Of a stretch of 64,000 nucleotides of DNA, positions 12,682 through 25,092 are shown piece after piece. Each line of letters starts with the position of its first letter. Position 1 is the stretch's first letter. The notes beneath the pieces were generated by a model. That model saw only the letters and a program-made list of their open reading frames with translations. It had not been told where the DNA came from and made no database searches. Origin of the DNA: Cristatella mucedo (Eukaryota > Bryozoa > Phylactolaemata > Cristatellidae); the NCBI GenBank assembly GCA_009760855.2, contig WPIO01000160.1, forward strand, positions 62,001 to 126,000, read 5' to 3'. A program made the position numbers and the translations under genes.

Positions 12682-12832
12682 AAGAGGGACAGACAAGGAG
12701 GCAGACAGACAGACTGACAGACAGACAGACGGGCAGAGAGATGACACAGACAGACAGACAGACAGACAAAGAGGGACAGACAAGGAGGCAGACAGACAGA
12801 CAGACAGACGGACAGAGAGAGAGAGGAGAGAG
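12509..12832. repeat. compound CAG / GA / GACA microsatellite
   Basis: Eight-odd CAG units, then GA repeats and two GACA-rich blocks, each carrying an AAAGAGGGACAGACAAGGAG segment. That segment repeats at 12679 and 12767, so a larger unit was duplicated. Confidence 0.93.
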
Positions 12833-12834
12833 GG

Positions 12835-13930
12835 GCCACTAGCCGAAGCAGAAGGGGCAGAAAGCACTGGGTCGAAGCAAGAGCTGCAGGCAGCTTGCAG
12901 CATTCGACATGCAGCAGCAGCACACACCTCGAGGTCATCCGACTCGGCTCGATCAATTTTGTTCGCACACACACGCTCAGGAAGTGGCATGGATATACAG
13001 CTGGAATACTCGGACCAGATTCAACGAGGTCCTCGGTAATATACACCTAGGACTTGTGCTATAGAGCTCAAGCGTAATCAGGTACAAAATCCATAACGCA
13101 ATGAGTAGACAAGATAGATAGAAAAAAGTGGTCATTTTCTGGTTATTTGTACCCTTGAATTTGGGAATACCATAACTGCCCACTACTAGCATAATTTCGA
13201 CCGCAACAGGTCACCAGACGTTAAGGAAAATCACGAAATCATCATGATAACATCATCTGACCCTCTAATAACACCACGAGCCGATGGGGCATCAAATTCA
13301 TGCCACTATTCATGCCCCAGTCAAGTTGACCAAATGGAAAATCCTGTCTGCTCTCTACTTAATTCTCTCTCCTTACACATGCACCCAAGCAGGCAAGCAC
13401 GCACACACGGGTGCACACTCAGCAGACACCTGCAAATAAATCTCATCCTCTACCTTAACCCCACCATCGACCACACCACATGCGTGCACATATAGGCAAA
13501 TGCGCACTTGCTCCCTCTCTCTAATGTTCACACATTCAATGGCTCGAGGGTCATTAAAAGAACATATCACTTTTTCAAGAGCTATATTCAAATAAGCAGA
13601 AGTATCTTAGCAGCCTTCAACCAGCTTCCGTGTGACAATAAAGATTTGCTCGCTGCAGGACCCGAACCCAAGATGTCTACCGTAAGTGCGAGCTCGTTAT
13701 CCTGAGCTAAGATCCGGGGACCGAGCTTTCAATGGACTCAGATCTAATGCTAATTTAGATGACTGCCGAAAAAATGCAATTGTGAAGCCATACTTAGTCC
13801 TACATAAGTCTAGAACGATGGTCTGCAAATCCAACAAATCCTCTACATAGTACCTTCTGCTAAAAGAGTCCACATGGCTCAGCATTGAATCAGAAAAATC
13901 CAGAATCCTCACTAGGACCTATGAGGCAAA
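12835..13930. other. nothing recognised
   Basis: No gene or known repeat. Confidence 0.5.
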
Positions 13931-13934
13931 GCCA

Positions 13935-14170
13935 TCCAGCGCCTGCCACTTAGCTACTTAGCCACTGACCACACTTACATGCTGACACTCTGTGCATGCT
14001 GCTACTGACCACACTTGCATACTGTCACCCCTAACCATGTTAGTCATGTAGTTTATCAAGCATGATACCACTCACCATTCGATCATGCTTCCTTTGCAGC
14101 ACATGTAAAGTGCCTGGAAAGAGATTAAGTTCTTTTAGGATGCTATACAAATGGGTTAATATTATGATTG
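13935..14170 (+). mobile_element. decayed LINE-A 3' end
   Basis: Repeated 'CATGCTGACACTCTG' / 'CATGCTGCTACTGACCACA' motifs of the LINE-A 3' UTR, then a mutated hairpin at about 14103-14150. Confidence 0.7.
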
Positions 14171-16984
14171 CTCTTACTTTGCTTGATCTCGGAGGGTGCT
14201 CTGAGGTGCTATAGTAGACGTATTACTAATACATGATTATCGCTGGGATCTACGCCGGCTGCTCCTGCAGTGTTGGTAGTAGGGCAGCTCTTTCAGTCTG
14301 TGCCTCTTGAAACTCTAACGTCCTCCCAGACAATCAATTCGCCTTGCCATCGCTTATCCAAGACCCGACTGCTAATAGATGCTTTCACTCTGCAGCAATA
14401 CTATGCTACATTAAGAGAGTGCTCCGTATGCACTCTTGATCTGCCCATCCAGCGGACGCTAGCCTCTTGCTTCCTCAACGGTCCTTCACGTCCAGCTTCT
14501 TGACGACAGAACAAATGAATTCAAGTAGCCCCCCCCCCCGACCAACAGTTAAGCAAAACCGAGCCAGCTATCTGGTGTGTATAGCATTCGCTCAGGCAGA
14601 CAGCCTGTTAGCAAGGAAGACCGAAGGCCACAGCTGAAGCTGATGGACACTGCATAACCAAGGCTTGTAAGTGGTCAGCTGCAGCATATAGGAGTGGCCA
14701 CTGCAAATGCTCTGACTGAGTCGAGGAAAGCATAGCCTCGATGCAGCTCGAAGATAATTTTACAATCGGGCTAAGACCCAACATTCACAAAAAGATTTTC
14801 AAGAAAAACTTTCAAGGAGAGGAAGCTGCTCTCGCAGTTGCTAGGGGCAACGAGTCCCAAAAGCGAGCCAAAGCAAACAGCCAATCACCTACCAGGCGGC
14901 AAGATAGGCCAGAAAGTGAGCAGACACCAGCGTATCTCGAGCTCGAGGCATCACCACTTCAATGGTTGATATGCTAATGAGGTTCCTTGCTGGGCCTAAC
15001 TGGCAAAGCAAGTAGCAGCACGGTTTGGGACCATGACGTCAGCTCTACCAGCAACCGGTAGAGCCGATCGGGCAGACAGGGCTGCCTGCGATGGATGAGG
15101 AGGATAAGGATACCTCGGACCTCGGACAGCGGCCTTTATACTGAAATCTTCTGACCGTCTCTTGAGCCTCTGTGTGAGTTTGTTTTTGGCTCTCGTTGCC
15201 ATGTGCACCCTGACTTTTTGAAGCAGCCTGCTGAACAAGCCCGACTCGGTGGGCTGAACGCTGGCAGAACCTGGGCCACTCCCATTCTCACTGACCCTCA
15301 AAGTCCTATTCCCCAATCGACTTTAACCAACGACGAAATTATGACTTAATTACACTTGATGAACAACCACCAAGTTCGTATCTAATCAACACTACGATTC
15401 TTCACTGTAGCTTTTCATTAATTGTGAATCTAGCCATGCATACATGAGAATCTCGTGGCCGGTCTTGCCCTCGGTCCATCCATGGGGGGGGGGGGCAAAG
15501 ACCCAATACAACCCTTAGGGTCGGTCCGAGAAGTGGCGAGGGCCGACCAGACTCCTTTACTCCTGTGCCTCTGTGCAATGCCCAAGAATGACAAGATCCT
15601 TACATGCAGCACACGCACTGGAATAGGGGCCAACAATTTGCTACCTACAGCTCGACGGATTCCGAGCTTAGCAGAACTAGGCCCAGAGCAAAGAAGTTCG
15701 TCAAGGAGCACGGAATTCCACTGATCAGCCGTTTAACAAACAGAGTCACAGAAACACTCTAAACGGCACTATGAAGCAGATCCTGATGGTTACATCGCAG
15801 ACCAGCAGCTGTGTTTAGACCGGCATCCACAAGGGTAAAACTAAAATGCACAGTCTACTTTTAAAACAGACTTGCACGAGTGACCGAGCAGATAAATTGC
15901 ATATATTGCACATCGATATTGGCAACCCCCCCACACCATCAGCAGCATCCAGCTCATACCCATCAGCACTGCTTAGCCTGTCCTGGGGCATGTGTACCTA
16001 CCTAAGCCAAGTCCCCCCAGCCTGGCTAAAGCATCAGCTCATTTGCACTTAAGCAGTGTATGACTTTGAGCCCCGTTAGCATAAGCCAGCACATTATAAG
16101 CGGTTAAGTAAAATTGTATACACTTAAGTTCATTAATTCTATATCCAGCTTCTACAGAATTCTACAAGTTCCTCCCGTTATCATCGATTCTTCAATGCAA
16201 AATCCTCCACAGATTCAAGTGCAGCACTTGCTCTCTCTTTGCAGATTTTCAGAATGTGTTTTTTTTCCTCACAGATGCCCACGCCGGTTCTGGTTATGAT
16301 TGCCATCAGCAGGCTCTAATCTTAGACCAATTACTTGAGTGCCAAACAATGCACTAGCCATCTCCAAACAGCCTTCTCATAATGGTCATGCTCTAGGCCA
16401 AATCGAATGGTCAATTTGGTCTTCCAAGCTTTCCGAGCCCTGGATTTTGCTAACTAAACTCGCAGCCCAGTCAGAAAGCAAAGAATGCCAACCGTACGAT
16501 CTCTAGCAGTGAAGGGGGCATCTGTTGCCCAGCAGCTGGACAATGCACAGCAGCATCGTGCAACAGTCGAGCTTTGTAAACAGGGCTCAGCCAGAAGACT
16601 AGAGGAACAATCGCCTTGGTACAGTCCAAGATGGTGAAATCGTCGGCAAAAATTAGAACACAAAATCGAAAGTAGTCCAAAAACGAAGAATCTCCCCCGA
16701 AGTGGGCAACCGTCAGGGGTGCAACCCCTCTAGCATCTGATGAAGAGAAAGTGACAGAAGTGGTGGTAAGCTCGTGTGTCTCGTCGAGAGAACCGAGGCC
16801 TCTAGGCTGATTGATATATATTAGCCATGTCACCAGCAAAGGACCCCCTGCTGGACAATGCTAGTATAGGCTTTCCAAAATTGCAGCGATGGCAAAAAGG
16901 CAGCAAGGCCCACTTCACTAACTGGCTGCTCATAATTGGGTAGCGACAGCAGCCTGGTACAGTAACCAAGCCCACGGGGGTACC
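14171..16984. other. nothing recognised
   Basis: No supported gene. C and G homopolymers of about 10 occur at 14527 and 15484. Confidence 0.5.
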
Positions 16985-17135
16985 TTGCTGGCAAGGTGAG
17001 GCTCATCCAAGGTTAGGCTCATCCAAGGTTAGGCTCATCCAAGGTGAGGCTCATCCAAGGTGCTAAGGCTCATCCAAGGTGCTAAGGCTCATCCAAGGTG
17101 CTAAGGCTCATCCAAGGTGCTAAGGCTCATCCAGC
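16985..17135. repeat. minisatellite, unit AAGGCTCATCCAAGGTGCT
   Basis: About eight tandem units based on GGCTCATCCAAGGT. Early units are 15 bp (GGTTA / GGTGA spacers), later ones 19 bp (GGTGCTAA). Confidence 0.93.
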
Positions 17136-17482
17136 TCCATTCAAGACACTCATCTAGCTTGCCCTTGAAAAATGGCTGATAACTAGATGTACAGGTACAC
17201 ATGATGTAGGTATGCAGATGCACTAGATGTACATGTACCGTCAACTGAATCCAGGGGCTTGCAACTCGCAATACAAGAGAGGACAGCGCGAATCTAGTCC
17301 ACTCCCGGGGAAATTGAACTCGGGCAGGCGACGATGCCAGGGGCTGCTCTACGGTGTCGGCAAGAATGCGAGAGAGAAGCTGAAGCAACTAAGACACGCA
17401 TCTAGATAGGGGCTCGTAAGAGACAGGCCTGCCTCCTTGGTTCAACCGTAACAAAAGTATAGAGCGGGCAATACAAAAAAAT

Positions 17483-17652
17483 GCTAGCCGATTCAACAGC
17501 CTCTTTTGTATATGTAACAGAAGAGCCTTTACGGCTATCACCACAGCTTGTAGCAGCAATAAAGGATCGCCCACCGCAGGGTTCGAACCCACGACCTTAG
17601 GACCTCGATCGTGAAAAGCAACTGCCTTACTCAGTGTGCCAACACGGCTCAG
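17483..17652 (-). mobile_element. tRNA-derived SINE
   Basis: Minus full-length copy with B box GGGTTCGAACCC and head AAAAGCAACTGCCTTACTCA. The reverse complement gives the fullest tRNA-like head seen here (GTTGGCACACTGAGTAAGGC). Confidence 0.85.
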
Positions 17653-17654
17653 AC

Positions 17655-18075
17655 TCCTTGACAAAAACCAGTGAATCGGAGCTTCGTCCCCCTCGGCAGG
17701 CATGACCTTGGACCAAGCTTACTAAACTGTAACCGAAATACACTGACCACAGCCCCTGGACCACCCACATATTTGCTGGATCGATCGATAGATGCTACCT
17801 CCAATGGCAGGGAAAGAGACAGCTCCAGTGTCTGTCAGCAGCACAGATGCACATGTAATAAATTGGAATCGCTGTTTTCGCCATCCTTATCAGAACAGCC
17901 TGCGTCTGACAGCTGTGAAACCATACCTAAGCACGGGGGAAGAGGGAGGGCCTTGGCCCCACCCCCTCCCGGGACCAACCTGAAAGAAGTGCAGGAGAGG
18001 AGGCTTGCCCCTCAAACGTGCCCTTTCAAAATTACAATAATTAGCTGCCTCTGGCAATGCGAGCACCTACAGGGC
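17655..18075. other. nothing recognised
   Basis: Short spacer between SINE and LINE-A. Confidence 0.5.
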
Positions 18076-18077
18076 CT

Positions 18078-19500
18078 TAATAATAATAATAATAATAATA
18101 ATAATATTGCACTTGATAAAGCGCCCTCAGAGAACTTAATCTCTTTCTAGGCGCTTTACATTTGCTGCAAAGTGATACGCAATAGAATAGTAAGTAAAAT
18201 CATGCTTGAAAAACAAACAAAATGAACAACATGGTTAGGGGTTACATGCACTGGGTCAGCATGCAAATGTGGTTAGTGGCAGCATGAACAGTGTCAGCAC
18301 GCATAAGCAAATCGAGGACGAATCACAAAGACCCACTAAATGCTGTCCTAAATAGGTATGTTTTTAAGTTTCTTTTAAATGTGGTCAGGTCAGGGGATGT
18401 TCTGATGCAGGTCGGGAGGGAGTTCCAGGCTGTGGGAGCATACGAGCTAAATGCACGGTCTCCAAAGGATTTAAGGTTTGTACGAGGTATTTCTAGACTG
18501 TTGGATTCCGAAAAGCGAGTGGTACGATGCTTTGCCTGATGGGGTAGTATATCTGAAAGATAAGCTGGAGCCATAGAATGAAGAGACCTAAAAGTGAGCG
18601 ACAAAACCTTGAAGTCAATCCGTTGCTTGACTGGTAACCAGTGCAGGTCGGCGAGAAGTGGAGTAATGTGGCAACTGCGACGCTCACGACAGACAAGCCT
18701 AGCTGCAGAGTTTTGCACCAGCTGCAATCGCCTGATCGCACATGCTGGTAGGCCAGTAAGCAGTGAGTTGCAGAAGTCGAGACGAGATGTCACGAATGCA
18801 TGGACCAACTTGGACGTGGTATCCTTATCTAAACAAGCCCTAATTTTAGCAATGTTATGAAGCTGAAAATAGGCTGATTTGACTGTGGAGCTGATGTGGT
18901 CGTCTAACGAGAGGTCACTTTGGAATATGACACCTAGATTTCGAGCTGATGCAACTGGAGATATGCTGGCAGAGCCAATTTTGAAAGTCAGCCTTTCCAA
19001 TTTCTGAATAACACTAGGTTTGCCCATAACTAGTAAGTTAGTTTTATCATCGTTTAGTTTTAGAAAATTTGCTGCCATCCATGATCGGATGTCATCAATG
19101 CATGCAGCAAGTGAGTTGAGAGAATTTGAGGTGCTCGAAGGCTGGGAGGGATCAAAGCAAAGGTACAACTGAGTGTCATCCGCATAGAAGTGAAAGCCTA
19201 GATTGTGCTTGGCAATCACATCAGCGAGAGGGAGAGTATAAACGGTGAAAAGGACCGGACCTAGCACAGAGCCCTGAGGTACTCCATATTTTAGAGGTAC
19301 TTCAGATGATCTTTGTCCATTCACGTCAACACTCTGGAGTCTCCCACTGAGATAGGACCTGAACCACTGCAGAGCAGTGCCAGTGATGCCCAGGCGAGAT
19401 GAGAGGCGCTCTAGAAGTACTTTGTGATCGATGGTATCAAAAGCTGCCGAAAGATCGAGCAAAACAAGAAGAGACACTCTACCCATGTCTGCATTCCTAA
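18078..19500 (-). mobile_element. LINE-A copy with 387-codon reverse-transcriptase frame (5' truncated)
   Basis: This is the best-preserved LINE in the window. The frame at 18323-19486 holds reverse-transcriptase motif A (LDLSAAFDTIDH, residues about 10-21), motif B (GVPQGSVLGP, 68-77) and motif C (FHFYADDTQLY, 98-108). A C-terminal domain follows with LVQNSAARLVC and LADLHWLPVKQRIDFK. These are typical of L2/CR1-type non-LTR elements. The copy lacks the endonuclease and RT N-terminus and is cut off near 19500. At its 3' end (left) are the terminal hairpin and an ATT tail near 18080-18110. Having no stop over 387 codons, it is one of the youngest copies. Confidence 0.92.
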
Positions 19501-20044
19501 GTTAAGTCTAGGCTACTGGGCTTGCATGTCTAGCCGAGTGTTGTCCAAATCCAGCTTTTGCAGGACCATCTCTCACACGAGCATGATCCTCAAAGGAAGT
19601 TGGCCGGGCTCGAAACTCTGCAAGAAACAGATAGTGCAGTTGGATCGAGATACCGTCCCAACAGAAGATAAGCCATGTGACGGTGTACAACTGGCACTGA
19701 AGTTGTGGCAAATACCTGAAGCCCCAAAAAACTTGGAGATCCATTAGAGAGGGGCATACCTTCTGGTGCATCCAATTAATCTTACTAGAAAGGGTCCGGG
19801 TGGTGCTACAAGCGATATCCATCGAAATAGCGAATACCTAAGTAGACAGAAATTGCTCATGTATACCAAAAGCGTACATTTAAAATTGTTGTACCTAAAA
19901 TGCAAACAAAAATAGTAGCAAGCACAATTCGTTACAGATATTGCCAACTCACGTGAATCGTGTGCTCTGGTGATATTCGTTTGGCCAGCAGTCCAATCGG
20001 CTCTAAAATATTTGGATATATCTTGATCCTCATGGTTCGTAGAT
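19501..20044. other. nothing recognised
   Basis: Unique-looking DNA beyond the 5' truncation of the LINE-A copy. Confidence 0.5.
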
Positions 20045-20113
20045 TTTTCGGGTCAGAAACAGTACACGCACGCACACACACACACACAGTGTAGTGTGTT
20101 ACACACACTATAC

Positions 20114-20176
<63 letters not shown>
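20045..20176. repeat. CA then (TG)n microsatellite
   Basis: CACGCACGCACACAC run, a short GTGTAGTGTG centre, then about 58 bp of TG: an AC/GT inverted arrangement around 20095. Confidence 0.93.
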
Positions 20177-21334
20177 TACTACAGAATGCACGGCAATAGG
20201 CAAGTAGGTAGGCGAGCCGAGCTAGTAGGAGGCTCAACTAAGGGGCCGGCGGGCCCCAAGTCACCCAGAAGCCACCCAGAAACCAGCAGAGCCCAACCTA
20301 TGATGATGATGATGATAATAAAAATAATAATGTCAATATTAATAGTAACAGGTCGTCTGTAAAGCAGTGTTCGGTAACTTTTTATATTCAAGTGTTTTAC
20401 AGCTCACTTTGATAGAATCCAAATCAAAAGGCTTGTGAAATACGCAGTGTCAAGTATGCAAAGCAAATAAGTATTAGATGTAAGCCAGCATTCTAAAGCA
20501 AACACGAAGTCAATCATGGCCCGCCGGTTAGTAAAACCTCTGGCTAGTTGCACACACTGAATCGTGCACCTTTATGCGGGCAATGCATACAGGAACAAAA
20601 GAAATTTACAAATTTAGTGGAACGAGAAGAGAAATGACGAGCTTGAGCTCAGACTTATTGACTTTAGACTCAGATTTATTGAGGTCGTGGCAGCTGGTGA
20701 CGATTGCTGGAATTGAGCTCCACAGACTTTCGTTGCACATGATGCTGAAGGCTCGATGATTAAAAAAAAAACTTTCAATTTAAATCGATGGACAGTGAGC
20801 TGGAATGCCGAGAACCGTGTGGTTCGAGAGAGCACCCTTAAGGAGCAAGGAGGAGGTCGGAGCTAGTGCTTGTGAGTGACGTGACCTCGTAGTCAGAGAG
20901 TGACGACCTTGAAATCGATTCGATGCTGTTTAGCGAGCCAGCAAAGTGCAAACAGAAGTGGTGCGTTGTGACAGCAACACCAACGACGACAGACCAGTCC
21001 TGATGCTGAGTTGCTGACGGTGAAGGGCACTGACCAAGAAATAACCACTGAATAGTGAGAATTCCAATAACCCATACGAAAAGTCACAAAGGCACATGCA
21101 AGCTCAGCTGTCGGTCGCACTCTCATCTAAGCGGACACTGACTGTTGCAAACGTTTCTTAGTTGAAATCAAGCCGATTAAACAGTGGAGAGAATGTGCTC
21201 ATCTACAGACATGTCGCTTTGACATAGCACGCCTAGATTAGGAGCAGATGCCACGGGAGTAGTGCCAGCTGAACCGATCTTGCGTGCGAGGTCTTGCAAC
21301 TTTTAGCCAACGCTAGGTTTGCCAGAATGAATCA

Positions 21335-21495
21335 ACATTAGCCGATTTAACAGCCTCGTTTGTATAGCAGCTGAAAAACCTTGACAGGTACCACTGCTAC
21401 TTACATTTGGCAATAAAGGATCGTCTGCTGCAGCATTCAAACCCACGACCTCGATCGTGAAGAACAAGCACCTTACCTCCTGGGCTTTCATGGCC
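21335..21495 (-). mobile_element. tRNA-derived SINE inside an old LINE
   Basis: Minus copy: TTAGCCGATTTAACAGCCTC, then CCACGACCTCGATCGTGAAG. The body is somewhat degraded. It splits the LINE at 20600-22080. Confidence 0.78.
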
Positions 21496-21853
21496 CATCA
21501 TTTTTAGGTTGCTCGGATCACGGCTAGCCATTCAGGTGATACTATTTAAACGCAAATGTCATCGATTCAGGCCGCATGGGAAAACCTAAACCTGAATGAG
21601 AAGCAAGGCTTACAAGAGTCAGAGCATCAGTAGATCTGGGTGTCTTCAGCGTAAAAATGAAAGCCAAGATTCTTGTGCTTGTTGATGAAATCGGAGACAG
21701 AGAGTTCGAATAATAAAAAGTAAGGGGCCTGAGACACAGCCCTGACACGTCCCATTATGTGAGAGCTCTCTTTGACCAACAGCAGTTGCATAAACACACA
21801 CTCTCATCTTCATCTCCCATTCTCTCTCGCTCACCACGTCTCTCGCTCACCAC

Positions 21854-21854
<1 letters not shown>

Positions 21855-21926
<72 letters not shown>
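21855..21926. repeat. (CT)n microsatellite
   Basis: About 72 bp nearly perfect. Confidence 0.95.
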
Positions 21927-21928
<2 letters not shown>

Positions 21929-22080
21929 TAAGCTAGGCTTTAAGCTAGTTTAGCACTGTGCTGGAGATACCTAGTAGAGTGAAGAGGCACTCCAGAGTGA
22001 TCTGGTGGTCGGAGGTGTCAGTTACTGCTGGTAGAATGGAGATGACTACTATTTTGCTGTCATGAAAGGCACAGACCAGC

Positions 22081-23349
22081 CATCAGCAGCGGCGCACTCA
22101 CAGGCCCACACAGTCAGAGCAGCTCTTGGCCGGACACAATTTTGCAGTGATTGAACTAAATAGGCCAGCCAAGCCAGTGCTTTAACCAATCAGTTAATCG
22201 ACCAGTGGGTGAAAAGCAGCCAGGCCCTGACCGGCAAAGGAAGCAACTGCTAGGGACAGCGCAGCACAGCAGAGACTGTAGCAGTAATAGCAGCAGAAGC
22301 TGGAATTAAATCTGTAACCTGCAGCCAGATTCGAAGGAGCCTTTACTCGTTTGGAGAATCATTGAACATTACATCATCAAACACTGGCCAGTTCTCTATG
22401 ACCTCAAGCTCAGGACTGCCGCTGTCAAAAAAGCAGCCAACCCTCACGCGAAAAAATTTAACGCACAGAAAGACTTAAAATGGTGCCCAGTATCTAATAA
22501 GAGTGTGCATGCTATCTCTACTGGATAAAACAACGGGAAAAACTAGTCCGTTTATCAGCTACGGATCTTTGCACGAGCAGCATCACCGAAAGGCTAGCGC
22601 TAGTGCTAGACGGTAGCCACCGTAGCTCCGGTACTACTACGCTCGCATACACAGCGCCTTAGACAAGCAAATCTGCTCACTCGCGGCTGCTCCTGCTTCA
22701 CACAGAACAAGCAATGTAAACAGTAGCCGGCAATAACAAGCAACGCAATGCAGTCGGCCTGAATATTCATACCGGTTACCGAGGACATTTTAGCACGGAC
22801 GTTCGTTTCCAATGGGCGTTTCAACCGCGGACGCATCGCCAAAGCTATGGAAGTCCCCCACACAGGTCCGGTAAGATTCCAAAGTACATAGCTATTTCCG
22901 GTGTTGCCTTTGCAGTTCTTCGCGGCTTATGCATGGCCCACGCAAGCATTACGTGAACGGTACGCAAAATAAAACGATGAATTGAAGTCGTAAAATGGTG
23001 AACAAGTGTCGGCAATGACAGCGTCGATGCACAGCAATCTGCCTGGTGACATGCCTGGACACTCCATTGGCGTTTGCGTTCAGCTCTACAAAACCCAGCA
23101 ATCACACTTTCTTTACGTAATAATTTGCATTAAAATATGGTTATGTTTTTTCGTTTGCCGTTCTTTCTTTGCCTGTCATGTCATAACACCATACAGAAAG
23201 TAGAGGTCATTGGGCAGCCATTTGCTTCACTCACTTGGGCACAGGGCCGGCAGCTTCAAGGCCATAACAAGTAACAAGTAGTAGGTAGCAGGAACCACAG
23301 CTTGACCTTGTCCGAGTCTGACTCAAGCAGGAAGAAGGGTGGTGTGACA
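22081..23349. other. repeat-poor DNA with weak exon-like frames
   Basis: Apart from the weak frames around 22606-22870, nothing is recognised. Confidence 0.4.
22763..22870 (+). CDS. weak exon-like frame with donor, plus an antisense frame
   Basis: The plus strand is open from a TGA at 22760 to CCG|GTAAGA at 22871. On the minus strand an ATG at 22788 in good context starts a frame with a hydrophobic stretch (IALLVIAGYCLHCLFC) running to about 22606. Both sit in DNA free of recognisable repeats. At most one is likely real; no family recognised. Confidence 0.15.
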
Positions 23350-23480
23350 ATAATATTAATAGTAATAATAATAATCGTGAATTTTCGTAGTGCTCCAAGA
23401 GAACTGAATCTCTTCCTAGGCAACTTGCATATGTTGAAAAGGAAGCATTTTAATTCATTAGTGATATCACGAAAAGTCAT
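23350..23480 (-). mobile_element. short diverged LINE-A tail
   Basis: AAT-rich tail then a degraded hairpin (GCTCCAAGAGAACTGAATC ... CTAGGCAACTTGCAT). Confidence 0.6.
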
Positions 23481-24339
23481 TGTGCGCACGAGTACAAAAA
23501 GGACTTAAGCAGGGCCTGGGCAAGGGCTGTGACAAAGAGATAGGCTCGCAGCTTCTATTTAAACGTCACCACGTCACGTGTGGTGATCACGTGTGGTGAT
23601 CGTCAGGTGTGGTGATTTTCGTCGTAGTGAGTTCCATGCTTAGAGAGCACAAGAGCATAGGGGCGCGCACAGTCTGCTAGGGATTGGGGTTCCTTGGAGG
23701 CACAAGCCGAGAACCCACGCGGTTTCAGAGGATGAGACGTCTGAGATGAGAACGTGGTGAGATGGTGGAGCACGTGGTGAGATGGTGGAGCGCGTGGTGC
23801 ATGAGATGAGAAGCCTGATTAGGACAGGTTGGCTGCACCAACAGAATGAAGCCACACAAAGGTGAGAGACAGAAAAATTGTTCCAACAATAATCACCACT
23901 GTAACTGCATCCAAGGTGACCCGACCATACTTATCTATGTCAGCATTGCTTTGATAAATACATGACGAGGCCTGCCACTCTATATCTACCCCTATGCACT
24001 GCCCACCTCATTCGAGCTTGAAATGCACAGCTCCGCGAGCAGCATCAGCGATCGGCTTCTCGTTTTGCTGCACCTACCAACTTGATTGCAAGGCCGGGGT
24101 TAGCCTACGAGAGGCTTCCAGCTCGCTCTGCAGCTGGAAAGCTCAAATCGAAATGGCATTCGGCAAGTACCATCGACTACTGAAAAGTCGGTGGCTGCAG
24201 TCGTGTCGGCAGTGGTATCGGCTGTTCGGCAGGAAAGGAATTCAAGTGGCCGAGTCAGACATAAAATGTCAGCTCGCCAACTACACCTGACAAACGCCTC
24301 AGTTTGCTTCCATGCAGAGAACGGGCCGAGCAGAGGAAT
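23481..24339. other. local tandem repeats only
   Basis: GTGTGGTGATC units at 23577-23620 and CGTGGTGAGATGGTGGAGC units at 23751-23800; no gene. Confidence 0.5.
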
Positions 24340-24341
24340 CC

Positions 24342-24382
<41 letters not shown>
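24340..24382. repeat. (CAG)n microsatellite
   Basis: About 14 perfect CAG units; no coding frame supported. Confidence 0.95.
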
Positions 24383-24383
<1 letters not shown>

Positions 24384-24795
24384 CCTGGCATCCGCAGCTG
24401 CAGCAGCTGCACTCCAAACTGATTGCACACACAGCCTATAAACACTGAACGACCATCCCAGGGCTCTGCAGCCGACCGTAAGCAGCAGCAGCTGAAAGCC
24501 TGGTGACTAAGTTTCCTGTGGGCAGGGCCGGAAATAATGACGGAGCTGACCGAGCTCTGCCTGATTGGCTGCCCTAATCGATGGCTGCTGCTGCCAGCTT
24601 CCGGAGCAGACCTACTAGTCTTGGCCAGTGCCAGCTGCTGCTCTGGTTAGGCCCACTGCTTTACGGGCCTGCACCAATCAAGGTCAAGGATGGCAGAGGT
24701 CATAGGCTCGAGCCCCTCGGCATATGTGAATCACATGAATAGAGATTAAGCACTCTTTAGGGAGCTATACAAATAAATTATACAACTCTTAGGTG

Positions 24796-25092
24796 CCGAA
24801 GCAGCAGCACTGGCAGCAGCAGCAGCACTGGCAGCAGCAGCAGCAGCACTGGCAGCAACAGCAGCAGCAACACTGGAAGCAGCAGCAGCACTGGAAGCAG
24901 CAGCAGCAGCACACACAGCAGCAGCAGCAGCACTAGCAGCAGCAGCACTGGCAGAAGCAGCAGCAGCACTGGCAGCAGCAGCAGCAGCAGCACTCGGAGC
25001 AGTAGCAGCACTGGAAGCAGCAGCAGCAGCACTGGAAGCAGCAGCAGCACACAGCAGCAGCAGCAGCAGCAGCACTGGCAGCAGCAGCAGCT
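24796..25092. repeat. CAG-rich minisatellite
   Basis: About 300 bp of CAG runs punctuated by CACTGG, giving higher-order units such as CACTGGCAGCAGCAGCAG. The reverse strand is open as Ala- or Leu-rich frames with no globular sequence either side. Confidence 0.93.

Larger units (their letters stand above)
20600..22080 (-). pseudogene. strongly decayed LINE (L2/CR1-like) interrupted by a SINE and a CT array
   Basis: Minus-strand pieces resemble the LINE C-terminal domain (20893-21126: ELACAFVTFRMGYWNS, then KQHRIDFKV) and the motif-B region (21646-21837: GPLLFIIRTLCL). A SINE at 21335-21495 and a CT array at 21855-21926 split it. Divergence from LINE-A is large, so it may be a separate older family. 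Confidence 0.6.

Noticed and set aside
12401-13046. Frames of about 200 codons rich in Arg-Glu or Ser-Leu
   Set aside because: Mostly the GA/GACA compound microsatellite, with no conserved flanking sequence.
16985-17135. Regular direct repeats suggestive of a CRISPR array
   Set aside because: Units are contiguous with no unique spacers and the genome is eukaryotic; it is a minisatellite.
18594-18860. Plus-strand frame over the LINE-A copy
   Set aside because: Antisense shadow of the reverse-transcriptase C-terminal domain.
22763-22790. Plus-strand PVTEDIL resembling the PVSEDML motif of V-ATPase subunit B
   Set aside because: Similarity stops after a few residues and the conserved downstream sequence is absent.
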